A stretch of DNA of 50,259 nucleotides from assembly GCA_944393505.1 (NCBI GenBank), contig CALYAK010000012.1, positions 1 to 50,259 of the forward strand, read 5' to 3'. The DNA comes from an uncultured Clostridia bacterium. Lineage in GTDB: Bacteria; Bacillota; Clostridia; TANB77; CAG-508. How positions within the stretch are numbered: position 1 is the stretch's first letter; the number at the start of each line of letters is the position of its first letter. A program made the translations under genes and the position numbers. The notes under the pieces are model-generated. The model ran no database searches, had not been told where the DNA came from, and saw only the letters and a list, made by a program, of their open reading frames with translations. Below are positions 25,922-35,690 of this stretch, piece by piece.

Positions 25922-28813
25922 GTGGAAGAAGAGAAGAAAACGATTAAAACAAAAGAGAAAAAGAAAGTATCTCGAAAAGTAATCGTGTTAGTGGTTATAG
26001 TGTTAACCATTTTAATGGGCTATATCTATTTTCGAGGAGAATATTTAGAAAGTTTGGAAATTGGTGAACAATATACCAGTATATTTTGGCAAAATTTACG
26101 ATATTCTGGTATAACGTTAGCATGCATTTTTGTATTAACTTTTATCATTATGCTTTACACAAATTCAAGAATTAAAGCTGGATTGAAAAAATTCTTTGAA
26201 CAAGAAAAAAAAGAAATGCCCAAACTACCCAATAAATCGATTAGTTTAATTATTTCCATTTTAGTTAGTGCAATTAGTACAAATGCAATATTAAACAAAT
26301 TAATTCTATTTACCAATTCGGCACAGTTTGTTTCGACAGATCCTATATTTGGAATTGATATTGGCTATTTTATTTTCCAAAAGCCATTTTTAGAGTTTAT
26401 TTGTTTCTATATCCTTATTTTTATTATAGGGTTAACAATTTATACAGCCATTTATTATATTGTTTGCTTTAATCAATATTTTGATGGAATTGATCGAGAG
26501 ACATTAAAGAATAGCCACTTAGTGAAACAACTGTTAAGAAACGTAATTTGGATTGCAGTTATTTTAGCAGCATTAATTTTATTAAATACCCAAAGTTTAG
26601 GAACCCAAAAGTTCTTAACCATTGAAACAGGAGATACAAGTTATTCGTTGTACGGAGCTGGATTTACAGACGTTACGGTAAAATTATGGGGCTACCGCAT
26701 ACTAGCACTTGTGGTAGTGGTTTCCGTATGGTTAGCTGTGAGATTTTACAAGAAAAATCAAGTGAAACGATTACTAATTAGTATTATGGCAGTACCTTCT
26801 TACTTAGTACTATTAATGATTGTAACTTTTGGATTTAATATGATTTTCATTGGTAAGAATGAATTAGATAAAGAAAAAGAATACATTACTTACAACATTA
26901 GTAATACAAGGGATGCTTATGGAATCAATATTGAAGAAGTTAGTATCAGTGACAATAAAACAATTGATGAAGCGACGGTTGCAGAGAATCGAGAAGTAAT
27001 TGAAAATATCCCAATTGCAGATGAAGATATTGTTTTACAAAGTTTAAATACATCACAGACCGGAAAAGGATATTATCAATATACCAATACCAAAATCGGT
27101 TTATATCAAATTGATGGAAAACAACAACTAATTTATGTTTCACCAAGAGAGATTTACAGTGGAAAAGTAACTTATAATTACAAAACTTATGAATACACAC
27201 ATGGTTATGGTGTAATTCTTACTTCAGCATCAACGGTGCAAGAAAATGGAAGTGTTAACAATATTCAAAAATCTTTTACCGAAAGTGAGAAAATTAACAT
27301 TACAGAACCACGTATCTATTTTGGAACAAGCACGGATGATACGGTTGTAACCAATACGAAAGATAAGGTGGAATTTGACTATCCGATTTTAGATTCAAAT
27401 ACAGCAGAAAATACAACGAATACGTATAATGGAGAAGCAGGATTAAGTCTAAATTTTATTGATCGCTTGATTTTAGCAATTAAAGAAAGAGATTTAAAGT
27501 TAGCATTCTCAACAAACGTTTCGAAAGACAGCAAAATCCTAACCAATCGTAACATTATTCAAAGAGCGAAAACAATTATGCCAGATTTATTATATGATGA
27601 AAATCCTTATTTAGTAATTAATGATGAAGGCAGATTGATTTGGGTGTTAGATGCTTATACAGTTTCGAATGATTATCCATATTCACAAAGAATTACAATT
27701 GAACAAAATGGTGTAAAAAGAGAGATTAATTATATTCGAAATTCGATTAAAGTGTTAATTGATGCTTATGATGGAACGACACAGTTTTATATAACCGATC
27801 GTTCGGATCCGATTGCTACAGCGTATCGTAATATTTATCCGGATGTATTTATGCCAAAAGATGAGGAAATTCCAGATGATATAAAAGAGCATTTGGTATA
27901 TCCAAAGTTGTTATATCAAGTACAAGCAGAAATTATTGCTCGTTATCATAATGTACAACCAGAAGTATTGTACCGTGGTGATGACATATGGAGTATTTCG
28001 ACGAAAACCGTAGGAAGAACATCAACGAAGACAGGAACCGAATTTGAACCATATTATACAATGGTAAGGACAGTTGATTCTGCAGAAGCAAAATTAGGAC
28101 TTGTGATTCCATATTCACAGTTTGAAAGACAGAATATCATTTCCTATATGGTGGGTACCTATTCAGAAAATGGAGAACCAAGCTTGAAAGTATACAAATT
28201 CCCAACCGATAGCAATGTTTTAGGTCCAATGCAACTGGATACACAACTAGAACAAAATACGAGTATTGCAAAAGAAATAGAAGCTTTGAATGTAAACGGA
28301 ACATCGATTACAAAAAATATGAGTATTATTCCAATTCAAGATTCTTTACTTTATGTTGTACCAATTTATCAACAATATATTAATGAATCAGATTCTCTAC
28401 CAACTTTGAAAAAAGTGGTAGTAGCATCTGGCAACAAAGTGGCAATTGGTGACACCTTATCATCTGCTCTTTCAAATTTACTTTCAAAATCTGCAGCGGA
28501 TATTGAAATTCAAAATACGGATAATATGGATGATTTGATTTTAGCGATTGTTAAGGCTAACCAGAATTTAGAGGAATCTGTTGGAAATAGTGATTGGGAA
28601 ATGATCGGAAAAGATTTGAAGAGTTTACAAGCTTTAATTGACCGATTGGAAATCTTAGCTGAAGAAAATGGAATCAAGAATTCGTCAACGGATACAACTG
28701 AAACTTCTGGAAACGAGAGATCTGGAATTGAAAGCTTTATTGATAGCATTTTAAATCGTAATCAAAATCAAGAAGGACAAGAGGATGGTTCTATCAATAA
28801 CACAATCGAATAA
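25922..28813 (+). CDS. UPF0182 family large membrane protein
   Basis: 963 residues from a GTG start with AAAGGATG upstream. About seven hydrophobic segments lie in the first ~310 residues. A long extracytoplasmic region carries UPF0182 (COG1615) signatures: DPIFGIDIGYFIFQKPFLEF, GRLIWVLDAYTVSNDYPYSQ, NSIKVLIDAYDGTTQFYITD and HVYPKLLYQVQAE-like text. The last ~90 residues are helical with a Gln/Asn-rich tail. The biochemical function of the family is unknown. It follows ftsY in an apparent operon and ends at a strong terminator shared with the convergent DUF5665 gene. Confidence 0.9.
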   Translation: MEEEKKTIKTKEKKKVSRKVIVLVVIVLTILMGYIYFRGEYLESLEIGEQYTSIFWQNLRYSGITLACIFVLTFIIMLYTNSRIKAGLKKFFEQEKKEMPKLPNKSISLIISILVSAISTNAILNKLILFTNSAQFVSTDPIFGIDIGYFIFQKPFLEFICFYILIFIIGLTIYTAIYYIVCFNQYFDGIDRETLKNSHLVKQLLRNVIWIAVILAALILLNTQSLGTQKFLTIETGDTSYSLYGAGFTDVTVKLWGYRILALVVVVSVWLAVRFYKKNQVKRLLISIMAVPSYLVLLMIVTFGFNMIFIGKNELDKEKEYITYNISNTRDAYGINIEEVSISDNKTIDEATVAENREVIENIPIADEDIVLQSLNTSQTGKGYYQYTNTKIGLYQIDGKQQLIYVSPREIYSGKVTYNYKTYEYTHGYGVILTSASTVQENGSVNNIQKSFTESEKINITEPRIYFGTSTDDTVVTNTKDKVEFDYPILDSNTAENTTNTYNGEAGLSLNFIDRLILAIKERDLKLAFSTNVSKDSKILTNRNIIQRAKTIMPDLLYDENPYLVINDEGRLIWVLDAYTVSNDYPYSQRITIEQNGVKREINYIRNSIKVLIDAYDGTTQFYITDRSDPIATAYRNIYPDVFMPKDEEIPDDIKEHLVYPKLLYQVQAEIIARYHNVQPEVLYRGDDIWSISTKTVGRTSTKTGTEFEPYYTMVRTVDSAEAKLGLVIPYSQFERQNIISYMVGTYSENGEPSLKVYKFPTDSNVLGPMQLDTQLEQNTSIAKEIEALNVNGTSITKNMSIIPIQDSLLYVVPIYQQYINESDSLPTLKKVVVASGNKVAIGDTLSSALSNLLSKSAADIEIQNTDNMDDLILAIVKANQNLEESVGNSDWEMIGKDLKSLQALIDRLEILAEENGIKNSSTDTTETSGNERSGIESFIDSILNRNQNQEGQEDGSINNTIE

Positions 28814-28817
28814 AATA

Positions 28818-28855
28818 AAAAAAGAAAGCATTCCTTTCGGAATGCTTTTTATCTT
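28818..28855. terminator. Bidirectional terminator between UPF0182 and DUF5665 genes
   Basis: AAAGCATTCC-TTTC-GGAATGCTTT with A-tract before and T-tract after. Confidence 0.9.
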
Positions 28856-29139
28856 GATTGTTCAACGATCATAACGATATCAGAAATATATTCACCAATA
28901 ATTGGAATATTGAGTGTAACGAGTCTTTCTAATAGTAAAAGAATAATCGCTGTAATGATGGTGACTCCAATACCAATTCCGATTCCTCGAAAAATGCCAG
29001 AAAGCAAATTTCGAAAAAATAATTGTTTGGGATTTCCAATTAGTTCTAAGGTTTTAGAAAGATTGCTTTTTGTGATAAGATAGCTTAATTTTCGAACACT
29101 TGTATTCAGGATATATTTTTGTTTCTCATAGAAATTCAT
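28849..29139 (-). CDS. Small membrane protein, DUF5665-like
   Basis: 96 residues, ATG 29139. An amphipathic basic first half contains NPKQLFFRNLLSGIFRGIGIG, then a hydrophobic helix (about 52-70) and a second weakly hydrophobic segment with PIIGEYISDIV. The pattern (PK-LF--N---GI-RG-G-A-G, then P-IGE-I--IV) matches DUF5665 proteins, whose function is not known. It is convergent with the UPF0182 gene and divergent from mntP, with ~85 nt between the two starts. Confidence 0.7.
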   Translation of the reverse strand: MNFYEKQKYILNTSVRKLSYLITKSNLSKTLELIGNPKQLFFRNLLSGIFRGIGIGIGVTIITAIILLLLERLVTLNIPIIGEYISDIVMIVEQSR

Positions 29140-29224
29140 AAAATGATAGACTCCTATTCTTTACAGATAGAATAACCCAAAACTGGTTTTCTATTCATAA
29201 AAGAAAGAATCGAAAGGAAGAACA

Positions 29225-29782
29225 ATGAACTTTTTCGAAATTTTCTTAATCGCAATTGCGCTTGGAATGGATGCTTTTTCGGTCGCAATTTGCAAGGGAT
29301 TAACAATGGTAAAAGTAGAATGGAAAAAAGCTTTGCTGGTGGCAAGTTTTTTTGGAATATTTCAAGCGATTATGCCAGTGATTGGATATTTTTTAGGAAA
29401 AAATTTTGAAAGCTTGATTGTGCAAATTGATCACTGGATTGCTTTTGTTTTATTAACTGGAATCGGTATCAATTTATTAAAAGAATCGTGGAAATCCGAA
29501 GACGAACAAGAAGATGACCGATTTGATTGGAAAACGTTAACCATTCTGGCGATCGCAACTAGTATCGATGCTTTAGCAATCGGAATTACTTTTTCTTTTT
29601 TGCAAGTTCAAATCATAGAGGCAGTTTCTGTTATTGGAGTAGTTGCTTTTGGTATGTCTTTTTTTGGCGTTGCCATTGGATGCAAGGTGGGAGACCGATT
29701 AAACCAAAAAGCAAAAATTGTTGGAGGAGTGATCTTAATTGGAATGGGAATAAAAATTTTGTTAGAGCACCTTTTCTTTTAA
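29225..29782 (+). CDS. mntP: Manganese efflux pump MntP
   Basis: 185 residues with six membrane helices. Two half-repeats carry the metal-site motifs ALGMDAFSVAICKG and IATSIDALAIGITF, diagnostic of MntP (DUF204), which exports Mn2+. The N-terminus NFFEIFLIA and the C-terminal GGVILIGMGIKILLEH are typical. GAAAGGAAGAACA precedes the ATG. The short leader has no room for a yybP-ykoY riboswitch. Confidence 0.93.
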   Translation: MNFFEIFLIAIALGMDAFSVAICKGLTMVKVEWKKALLVASFFGIFQAIMPVIGYFLGKNFESLIVQIDHWIAFVLLTGIGINLLKESWKSEDEQEDDRFDWKTLTILAIATSIDALAIGITFSFLQVQIIEAVSVIGVVAFGMSFFGVAIGCKVGDRLNQKAKIVGGVILIGMGIKILLEHLFF

Positions 29783-29805
29783 CAACAATTTTCCAAAAAT
29801 TGAAA

Positions 29806-29835
29806 TTGACAAATAAAGGAGATTAAGTTTACAAT
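29806..29835 (+). promoter_or_regulatory. Promoter for the G5/SH3b/glucosaminidase gene
   Basis: TTGACA at 29806-29811, 18-nt spacer, TACAAT at 29830-29835. Confidence 0.65.
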
Positions 29836-29853
29836 AGTAATAGGTGAGAAGAA

Positions 29854-31128
29854 ATGAATCAAAAGAAAAAGGTGGAAAAAGAAAAGAGAATCGAGAAAAA
29901 TGAAAAAAGCAAAAAGAAAGATCGACAATATTATTTTATTGTCGCACTTTTCGCGTTGTTTTTCATTATTTATATTGTTTTAGTTGAATTTACAAGTCAG
30001 ACAAGCTATGCTAGTTCTAACGAAGTAGTAGAAGAACAACCGCAAAAAGTGGAGCTAAACTACAATAGCAACGATTTACAAGTACCAGATCCAAAACAAT
30101 TGGTAGAAGAAAACAATCAAGTGACCCGAAAAGAAGAACTTTCTGTTGAAACCATTGATTTAGAGTATTTAACGGAATACCAGAATAATCCGGATCTTCC
30201 ACAAGGGACCATTCAAGTGATGCAAAATGGTATTGTAGGAGAACAAGAAATTATTACCAAGAAAATATATGAAAATGATGAACTAGTTGAAGAAATCCAG
30301 ATTGGAAATAAAATTACAAAATCAGCTTTGAATAAAATCGTTATGGTGGGGACAGGCCCTTATCGAAAAATCACAGAAGCAAATGTGGGAGATCAGGTTT
30401 ATGTAACTTCGACCATGCTTTCTATTTATTTAGAACCAGATGAACAATCTCAAAAAATCATAACTGTATATAAAGACGAAGAAATGACAGTTTTAGAAAA
30501 AAGCGGAAATTGGTATCGTGTTGCTTATACCAATTATTCTGGCTGGGCAATGAAAGAATGTTTAACAACAATATCACCAGAGGAAGAAGTGGAGATCGAG
30601 GATGAGCAAGAAGAACCATCTGGTGTAAGTACAACCATTACAAAAAATATCAAATTAAATCAACCAAGTGGATTAACTTTAAATGAATTTAAGAAAGTGC
30701 TATCTGGAAATTCGCAAGATAAAGACAAGATTATTGAGAATAATGCGGAATATTTCTATTATGCAGAAAAACAATATGGAGTAAATGGTATCTTTATTGC
30801 TTCTGTAGCAGTTCATGAAAGCAATTGGGGAACATCATCCATTGCAAAGCAAAAGAAAAATTTATTTGGTTATGGTGCATATGATCGTGATCCTGCCGGT
30901 AGTGCCTATAACTTTACTGATTATTCGGAATGCATTGATTTACTTGGACGAGTATTTGCAAAATACTATGTAAATCCACCAGGAACAGCAATTTATGATA
31001 ATCAAAAAGCAAGCGGAAAATATTATCATGGAGCAACACTAGAAGGAGTCAATACCAAGTACGCAACGGATAAGAATTGGGCAAATGCAGTTTTCAAATG
31101 GATGCAATATTTCTACAATCGAATTTAA
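29854..31128 (+). CDS. Membrane-anchored G5-SH3b-glucosaminidase protein
   Basis: 424 residues. A Lys-rich cytoplasmic start is followed by one membrane helix at ~26-46. Residues ~90-165 form a G5-type domain (ELSVETIDLEYL, GEQEIITKKIYENDE, KIVMVGT). An SH3b domain follows at ~170-250, then an acidic linker. The C-terminal ~135 residues are a glucosaminidase domain (EYFYYAEKQYGVNGIFIAS, AVHESNWGTSS, KKNLFGYGAYD), with the catalytic Glu expected in HESNWG. The active domain would sit outside the cell and cut peptidoglycan. Start ATG 29854 has TAGGTGAG upstream. A monocistronic unit with its own promoter and terminator. Confidence 0.9.
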   Translation: MNQKKKVEKEKRIEKNEKSKKKDRQYYFIVALFALFFIIYIVLVEFTSQTSYASSNEVVEEQPQKVELNYNSNDLQVPDPKQLVEENNQVTRKEELSVETIDLEYLTEYQNNPDLPQGTIQVMQNGIVGEQEIITKKIYENDELVEEIQIGNKITKSALNKIVMVGTGPYRKITEANVGDQVYVTSTMLSIYLEPDEQSQKIITVYKDEEMTVLEKSGNWYRVAYTNYSGWAMKECLTTISPEEEVEIEDEQEEPSGVSTTITKNIKLNQPSGLTLNEFKKVLSGNSQDKDKIIENNAEYFYYAEKQYGVNGIFIASVAVHESNWGTSSIAKQKKNLFGYGAYDRDPAGSAYNFTDYSECIDLLGRVFAKYYVNPPGTAIYDNQKASGKYYHGATLEGVNTKYATDKNWANAVFKWMQYFYNRI

Positions 31129-31140
31129 ATAAAATTTTAA

Positions 31141-31173
31141 GAAAAGAGGTTTGAGAAAAAATCCTCTTTTCTT
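31141..31173 (+). terminator. Terminator after the glucosaminidase gene
   Basis: GAAAAGAGG pairs with CCTCTTTTC, T-rich tail. Confidence 0.8.
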
Positions 31174-31262
31174 TATGAAGTAGAATCCGAAAACCTTAGA
31201 AATGTAAGAAAAACAGAAAGAAAGTAAGTAGGAAAAATATTCGAAAAAATAACTGGTTTTTC

Positions 31263-31291
31263 TTGCTATTTTTGGGATTGTAGTGTATGAT
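31263..31291 (+). promoter_or_regulatory. Promoter of the three-gene CpaE/TadZ-like operon
   Basis: TTGCTA at 31263-31268, 17-nt spacer, TATGAT at 31286-31291. Its position rules out the ORF start at 31287. Confidence 0.6.
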
Positions 31292-31340
31292 TATAAATGT
31301 AAAAATATTCGAAAAAGACAAGCCAGAAAGGGGCAAAAAA

Positions 31341-31814
31341 ATGAAGAAAAAATTAATAGTTAATATCGTAATTGTACTTTTAATATTGGGAATGTTCATA
31401 ACAGGAGTAGAAGCAACAAATACTAATGCAACAATGAATATCGAACCTCGTACAACAATTCAAGCAACAGAAACACAAGTACAAAGTGAAAATACATTAC
31501 AAGAAGAGTCAACTGGAAAATTAATTGAGATGAAAGAAAAAGAATTGAAGAGTATTGAAGACTATAATGAAAAATATGGATCAGAAGCTTATGGTATGAC
31601 AGCGTATCTTTTAAATAAAATACGAATTTATAGTATTCCTTTCGCATTTGTTGGAATAGCAATTGCCGCTATTTTCCAATATGTAATTGGTATTCGTAAG
31701 TTAGACGTAAGAGACCGAGGATTTGGCGTTATGATAGCAATTATTACTGTTTTTGTAATTTGCCAAATATTACCACTTATATTTGCTATCGTAGTAAAAG
31801 GATTTAGGGGGTAA
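31341..31814 (+). CDS. Small secreted or membrane protein at the head of the CpaE/TadZ-like operon
   Basis: 157 residues from ATG 31341 (AAAGGGGCAAAAAA upstream). Residues 1-25 form a signal peptide or anchor (LIVNIVIVLLILGMFITGVEA). A Thr/Gln/Glu-rich outer region follows, then two membrane helices near ~93-113 and ~128-150. Two C-terminal helices after a cleavable leader recall VirB2/TrbC-like subunits, but I see no conserved motif that proves it. It ends 4 nt before the next gene, so translation is probably coupled. Confidence 0.65.
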   Translation: MKKKLIVNIVIVLLILGMFITGVEATNTNATMNIEPRTTIQATETQVQSENTLQEESTGKLIEMKEKELKSIEDYNEKYGSEAYGMTAYLLNKIRIYSIPFAFVGIAIAAIFQYVIGIRKLDVRDRGFGVMIAIITVFVICQILPLIFAIVVKGFRG

Positions 31815-31817
31815 CAA

Positions 31818-34274
31818 ATGAAGGTTTTATTTGCAGTTAGTAATGAGAATATATCCGATTCGATTATCAAAAAATATCAACAACAGAATAAAGAAATTAT
31901 TTCAAGTAAAAATGTGTATTACTTTAATGCCATTATTAAAGAACTACAAAAAGATAAATCTTATGATCGAATCGTTATAAGTGAAGATTTAGAGCCTTTT
32001 GCAAATAATAATTATGAAACAATCGATAAATTTTTATTTGACAAATTAGATAGTATCAGTGATGAGGCAGCTAATTTTTCAGGAGATGATATTCCAATCA
32101 TCTTAATTTGTTCAGAGAGAAGAACAAAAGGAGAAGCTCTTTTAGTAAAATTATTTGGAATTGGTATCTATAGTGCTCTTTTGGGTGGAGATCGAAGCAT
32201 TGAAAAAGTATGTCAATTACTAAATAAACCAAGAACAAAGAAAGAAGCAAAAATTTATTATAAAATTGATTCCGATGAGGTTGAATATAAATCGGAAAAT
32301 GAAGAAGATGTTAGCGAAGTAGAAATTCAAAACATATTGAATCATTATAAAAAATTAGGAAAAAATGAAGAAAAATATGTAGAGAGTTTTGATAGCATTG
32401 CAATGCAATATACCGATGCACAATTAAGGTTAATTGCAAAATTTTTGCCATTGAATGTAAAAGCTGTTTTAGAAGCACAATCACCAAAGTATCAAGAGAT
32501 TATGACATTTGGTGGAGTAAAGCAGAAAACAACCAAAACAGGATTAAATAGTTATCAATCTAATTATGGAAAGAAAGCTCCAAATGATCCGAACCGTTTA
32601 GAATTATATGAAAAACAACTAACCAAACAAAATTTATCGAAACCAGTTGTTATTCCATCAGGAGTAAGAACAGACCGCATTCAAAAACCAACGGTATCGG
32701 AAGATGCAAAGCCAACAACTTATACGGCAGTTCCAAAAGCTAACGATAATGCAATGCGAAGAGAAATGCAAACACAAGCGCCAGTGACAGCACCACAACA
32801 GCCACAACAACCAACTTACCAAGAAGTAGAGGAAGAGCCTTTAAATTTAGCTGCTTTAGATTTTGAAGAAGAACCAATCGAGCAAGATGATGGAAAAAGG
32901 GGAAGAGGAAGACCTAGAAAAAATCCTTTACCAACAGAAGAAGAGACGGCAGCACCAAAAAGGGGAAGAGGAAGACCTAGAAAGAATCCTTTACCAACAG
33001 AAGAAGAGGAAGTAACTCCGAAAAGAGGAAGAGGAAGACCTAGAAAAAATGTAGAATCAGAAGAAGTAAATCTATTTGATTTAGCAGGAGAACAGAACGA
33101 TTCACCAATTAATCAAACACCAATTAGTTCGATTCAACCAACTACTTTTGAGGATGAAGAAGAGGATGTTGTGCTACCAGGATTTGGAACAACAAACGAA
33201 GAGGTTGTTACACCAAGACAAGAAGTGATTTCTGGTGGTACTCCTAATATAAGACAAAATAATTATTACAATAATCCGACCCCTCAAATGCAACCGCAAA
33301 CTTATCAATCAACTCCTCAACAAGCTTATATGAATTATAATCAAACATTGGATCTACAAGCACGAGAAGATTATGGGCAACCAGTTGATTTTAATTATTT
33401 ATTAACCAGGGATAAGAAAGTAGTAAGCTTTGTAGGAACAACAAAGAATGGAACATCTTTTGTGGTAAACAATGTAGCAAAACTTTTATCAAGTAAAGGA
33501 ATTCGTACTGCTATCTTAGATACAACGCAAAATAAAAATTCTTACTATATTTTTACCAACAATGAAGAAGAGTTAAGAAAAATTGCCTATGGTTCCATTG
33601 ATAATTTAAGAAATGGACAACCAGTTGGAATTAATGTAGACAAAAATCTAACTGTATTTACTTCTTTACCAGGCGAGGATAGAGGAATTGATGATTATTC
33701 CAGAATTTTAGAAACATTAATTAAAAACTATTCAGCAGTGCTAATTGATTGTGATTTTCAAACAAATGAGGAATATTTCCGAGCATCACAAGAAATTTAT
33801 TTAGTACAATCTTTAGATGTTTTAACAATTCAACCATTTACTGCTTTCTTAAAAGAATTAAAAAACAAGAATGTTTTAGATGAGAGTAAAATTCGAATTG
33901 TGATTAATAAATTCTTAAGGGTTCGTACATTGAATGAAAAAACGATAGTAGGAGGTCTTGCTTATTATAATGATCCAGCCATGTCTTATATGTCTGACTT
34001 GTTTAACAAAGATACGGCAAAATATTGTACACTTCCATTTGAAGAACAGACCTATGCAAAATATTTAGAGGCACTTGTAAATTGTGAAATCAATTTAAAT
34101 GGATATTCAAAAAATTTCCTTATGTGCCTAGAAAAATTAGCAGGGATCGTATATCCTTTAATGGAAACTTCCAAAACGTATGGTAATTATACCAATAATA
34201 AAAATTATAATAATAGCAATGGCTTCTCAAGCAATATGAATCAAACTTTAGATAAAATGAAAAGAGGATTCTAA
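31818..34274 (+). CDS. CpaE/TadZ-like ParA-family protein with receiver-like N-domain and three AT-hooks
   Basis: 818 residues. Residues 1-~150 look like a receiver-type fold (KVLFAVSNENISD, IILICSERRTKGEALL). A charged helical region and Gln/Pro-rich linker follow. Residues ~358-412 hold three AT-hook motifs (KRGRGRPRKN) separated by PLPTEEE-type spacers. From ~530 on is a ParA/MinD-like ATPase domain (SFVGTTKNGTSFVVNNVAKL, AVLIDCD). The Walker A is degenerate: KNGTSF replaces KGGVGKTT. CpaE/TadZ proteins place pilus machineries at the pole. AT-hooks bind the minor groove of AT-rich DNA, so a link between the envelope and the nucleoid is inferred. No tad secretion ATPase is adjacent. Confidence 0.7.
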   Translation: MKVLFAVSNENISDSIIKKYQQQNKEIISSKNVYYFNAIIKELQKDKSYDRIVISEDLEPFANNNYETIDKFLFDKLDSISDEAANFSGDDIPIILICSERRTKGEALLVKLFGIGIYSALLGGDRSIEKVCQLLNKPRTKKEAKIYYKIDSDEVEYKSENEEDVSEVEIQNILNHYKKLGKNEEKYVESFDSIAMQYTDAQLRLIAKFLPLNVKAVLEAQSPKYQEIMTFGGVKQKTTKTGLNSYQSNYGKKAPNDPNRLELYEKQLTKQNLSKPVVIPSGVRTDRIQKPTVSEDAKPTTYTAVPKANDNAMRREMQTQAPVTAPQQPQQPTYQEVEEEPLNLAALDFEEEPIEQDDGKRGRGRPRKNPLPTEEETAAPKRGRGRPRKNPLPTEEEEVTPKRGRGRPRKNVESEEVNLFDLAGEQNDSPINQTPISSIQPTTFEDEEEDVVLPGFGTTNEEVVTPRQEVISGGTPNIRQNNYYNNPTPQMQPQTYQSTPQQAYMNYNQTLDLQAREDYGQPVDFNYLLTRDKKVVSFVGTTKNGTSFVVNNVAKLLSSKGIRTAILDTTQNKNSYYIFTNNEEELRKIAYGSIDNLRNGQPVGINVDKNLTVFTSLPGEDRGIDDYSRILETLIKNYSAVLIDCDFQTNEEYFRASQEIYLVQSLDVLTIQPFTAFLKELKNKNVLDESKIRIVINKFLRVRTLNEKTIVGGLAYYNDPAMSYMSDLFNKDTAKYCTLPFEEQTYAKYLEALVNCEINLNGYSKNFLMCLEKLAGIVYPLMETSKTYGNYTNNKNYNNSNGFSSNMNQTLDKMKRGF
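32896..33048 (+). repeat. Tandem coding repeat encoding three AT-hook modules
   Basis: Three near-identical units of ~66 nt, each with AAAAGGGGAAGAGGAAGACC-like sequence, in frame inside the CpaE/TadZ-like gene. Nearly identical DNA suggests recent expansion by slippage or unequal crossing-over. Confidence 0.8.
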
Positions 34275-34307
34275 GCGAAATTTTAGAAGATAATGAGGTG
34301 AAATCTT

Positions 34308-35411
34308 TTGGGTGGAATAAGTATCGCAGTAGTAATTATACTTGTACTAATTGTAATCGCTTTGATGTTGTACAACAATCGTATTCACAAAAAAATTGAG
34401 ACATTTAATAATACCAATCAAAAAATTGCAAGCTTAAATGTCTTACAAGATTTTATGGATACATTAGGAGAAGGAACAAATGTCGACGATAAAATTAGGA
34501 AGATTAATGAAATCCTAATTGAGAAATATGAGATCAAATATTCTACGATTGTTGTATATGATGGAGTAGAATATGTGATTCGAGCATCCAATGTGGACCA
34601 AAAACATTGGGAAACATTACGTAATTTACAGTCAGAAGAAGTATTTAAAGACAGTGTTCAAACAGCAACACCAAAATATATAACCGTAGAAACAGAAAAT
34701 GAACGATTGCCATATCAAAAGATGGAATTTGGCAGAGCAAAATGTGCAATGTTTTTCCCTTTATATGTTGATAATGTTTATATTGGTTATTGGATTATCG
34801 AGGGAAGTAAACCACATGAATTTGATAAAATCGATACAACGATTTTAGAAGTCGTACGTAATAACATTGTTTCTGTATTAAGAACAGTAGGAAATCAAAA
34901 AATCATTGAAAATATTGTTCGTGATGATCAATTCTCTGGACTAAAATCAGAAGAATATCTATATGGAGAAGGAAGACGTATTATTGATAAATATACAACT
35001 TCAGCCGTTTGTTTATTTCGTATTATCAACTTAGAAAAAATTAACCATGATATAAATCGTCAAACTGGAAATGCTATTATCACAGAAGTAGCAAAGCAAG
35101 TAGCAGAAGGTTTATCATCCGATTATGTTTTTGTTCGATATATGGGACCAAAATTTGCCATTGTTTTTTCTGGAATTGATGTCAACGGTGTTGGAGAATT
35201 TATGAAGCAAATAAAAGAAAAAGTAGAAGCAATTGAGGTAGAAGATCCTTTAGCACCAGAAGATGCAGAAGAAGTTGATGTAGCAAGTCCAAAACTTAAC
35301 ATTGTAATTTCTACTTACTATAAAGGTACTGCATTAGAAGGGGTAACGAAAAAGTTAGAGGAATACTTAGATCAAGCAGACAAAAACGAAAGTGCTATTA
35401 ATTATTTATAA
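34308..35411 (+). CDS. Membrane protein with GAF-like and degenerate GGDEF domains
   Basis: 367 residues from a TTG start (GAGGTG seven nt upstream). One membrane helix (~4-22) is followed by a coiled segment, then a GAF-like sensor (~50-190). The GGDEF-fold domain (~215-355) contains TSAVCLFRIINLEKINHD and VFVRYMGPKFAIVFSG. The active-site GG(D/E)EF is MGPKF, so cyclic-di-GMP synthesis is not expected; a nucleotide-sensing or structural role is inferred. It follows the CpaE/TadZ-like gene by 33 nt. Confidence 0.8.
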   Translation: MGGISIAVVIILVLIVIALMLYNNRIHKKIETFNNTNQKIASLNVLQDFMDTLGEGTNVDDKIRKINEILIEKYEIKYSTIVVYDGVEYVIRASNVDQKHWETLRNLQSEEVFKDSVQTATPKYITVETENERLPYQKMEFGRAKCAMFFPLYVDNVYIGYWIIEGSKPHEFDKIDTTILEVVRNNIVSVLRTVGNQKIIENIVRDDQFSGLKSEEYLYGEGRRIIDKYTTSAVCLFRIINLEKINHDINRQTGNAIITEVAKQVAEGLSSDYVFVRYMGPKFAIVFSGIDVNGVGEFMKQIKEKVEAIEVEDPLAPEDAEEVDVASPKLNIVISTYYKGTALEGVTKKLEEYLDQADKNESAINYL

Positions 35412-35433
35412 AAGAAAAAGGAGGTAATAGATT

Positions 35434-35688
35434 ATGGCTCTTGATGAAACAGTAAGTTTTAAGATTGAAAAGGATAAGAATATTAAAACGAGGGAAATAT
35501 TAAGAGAGGTTTATGAAGCTTTAAAAGAAAAGGGATATCATCCAATTAATCAAATCGTCGGATACATTCTATCTGGTGACCCAACGTATATAACGAGTCA
35601 TAATAATGCCAGAAACTTAATTAGACAAATTGAGAGAGATGAACTTTTAGAGAAAATGGTAAAAAACTATCTTGGATTGGATGATTAA
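35434..35688 (+). CDS. ireB: IreB family regulatory phosphoprotein (UPF0297/YrzL)
   Basis: 84 residues matching IreB/YrzL over the full length ([39 protein letters not shown]). In enterococci IreB is phosphorylated by the PASTA kinase IreK and regulates cephalosporin tolerance. AAAGGAGG precedes the ATG. The order ireB-ruvX-DUF1292 is the conserved Firmicutes cluster (yrzL-yrrK-yrzB). Only 2 nt separate it from ruvX. Confidence 0.94.
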   Translation: MALDETVSFKIEKDKNIKTREILREVYEALKEKGYHPINQIVGYILSGDPTYITSHNNARNLIRQIERDELLEKMVKNYLGLDD

Positions 35689-35690
35689 AC

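Noticed and set aside
32896..33048. CRISPR-like repeat array
   Set aside because: The repeats are in-frame AT-hook coding units with no unique spacers and no cas genes nearby.
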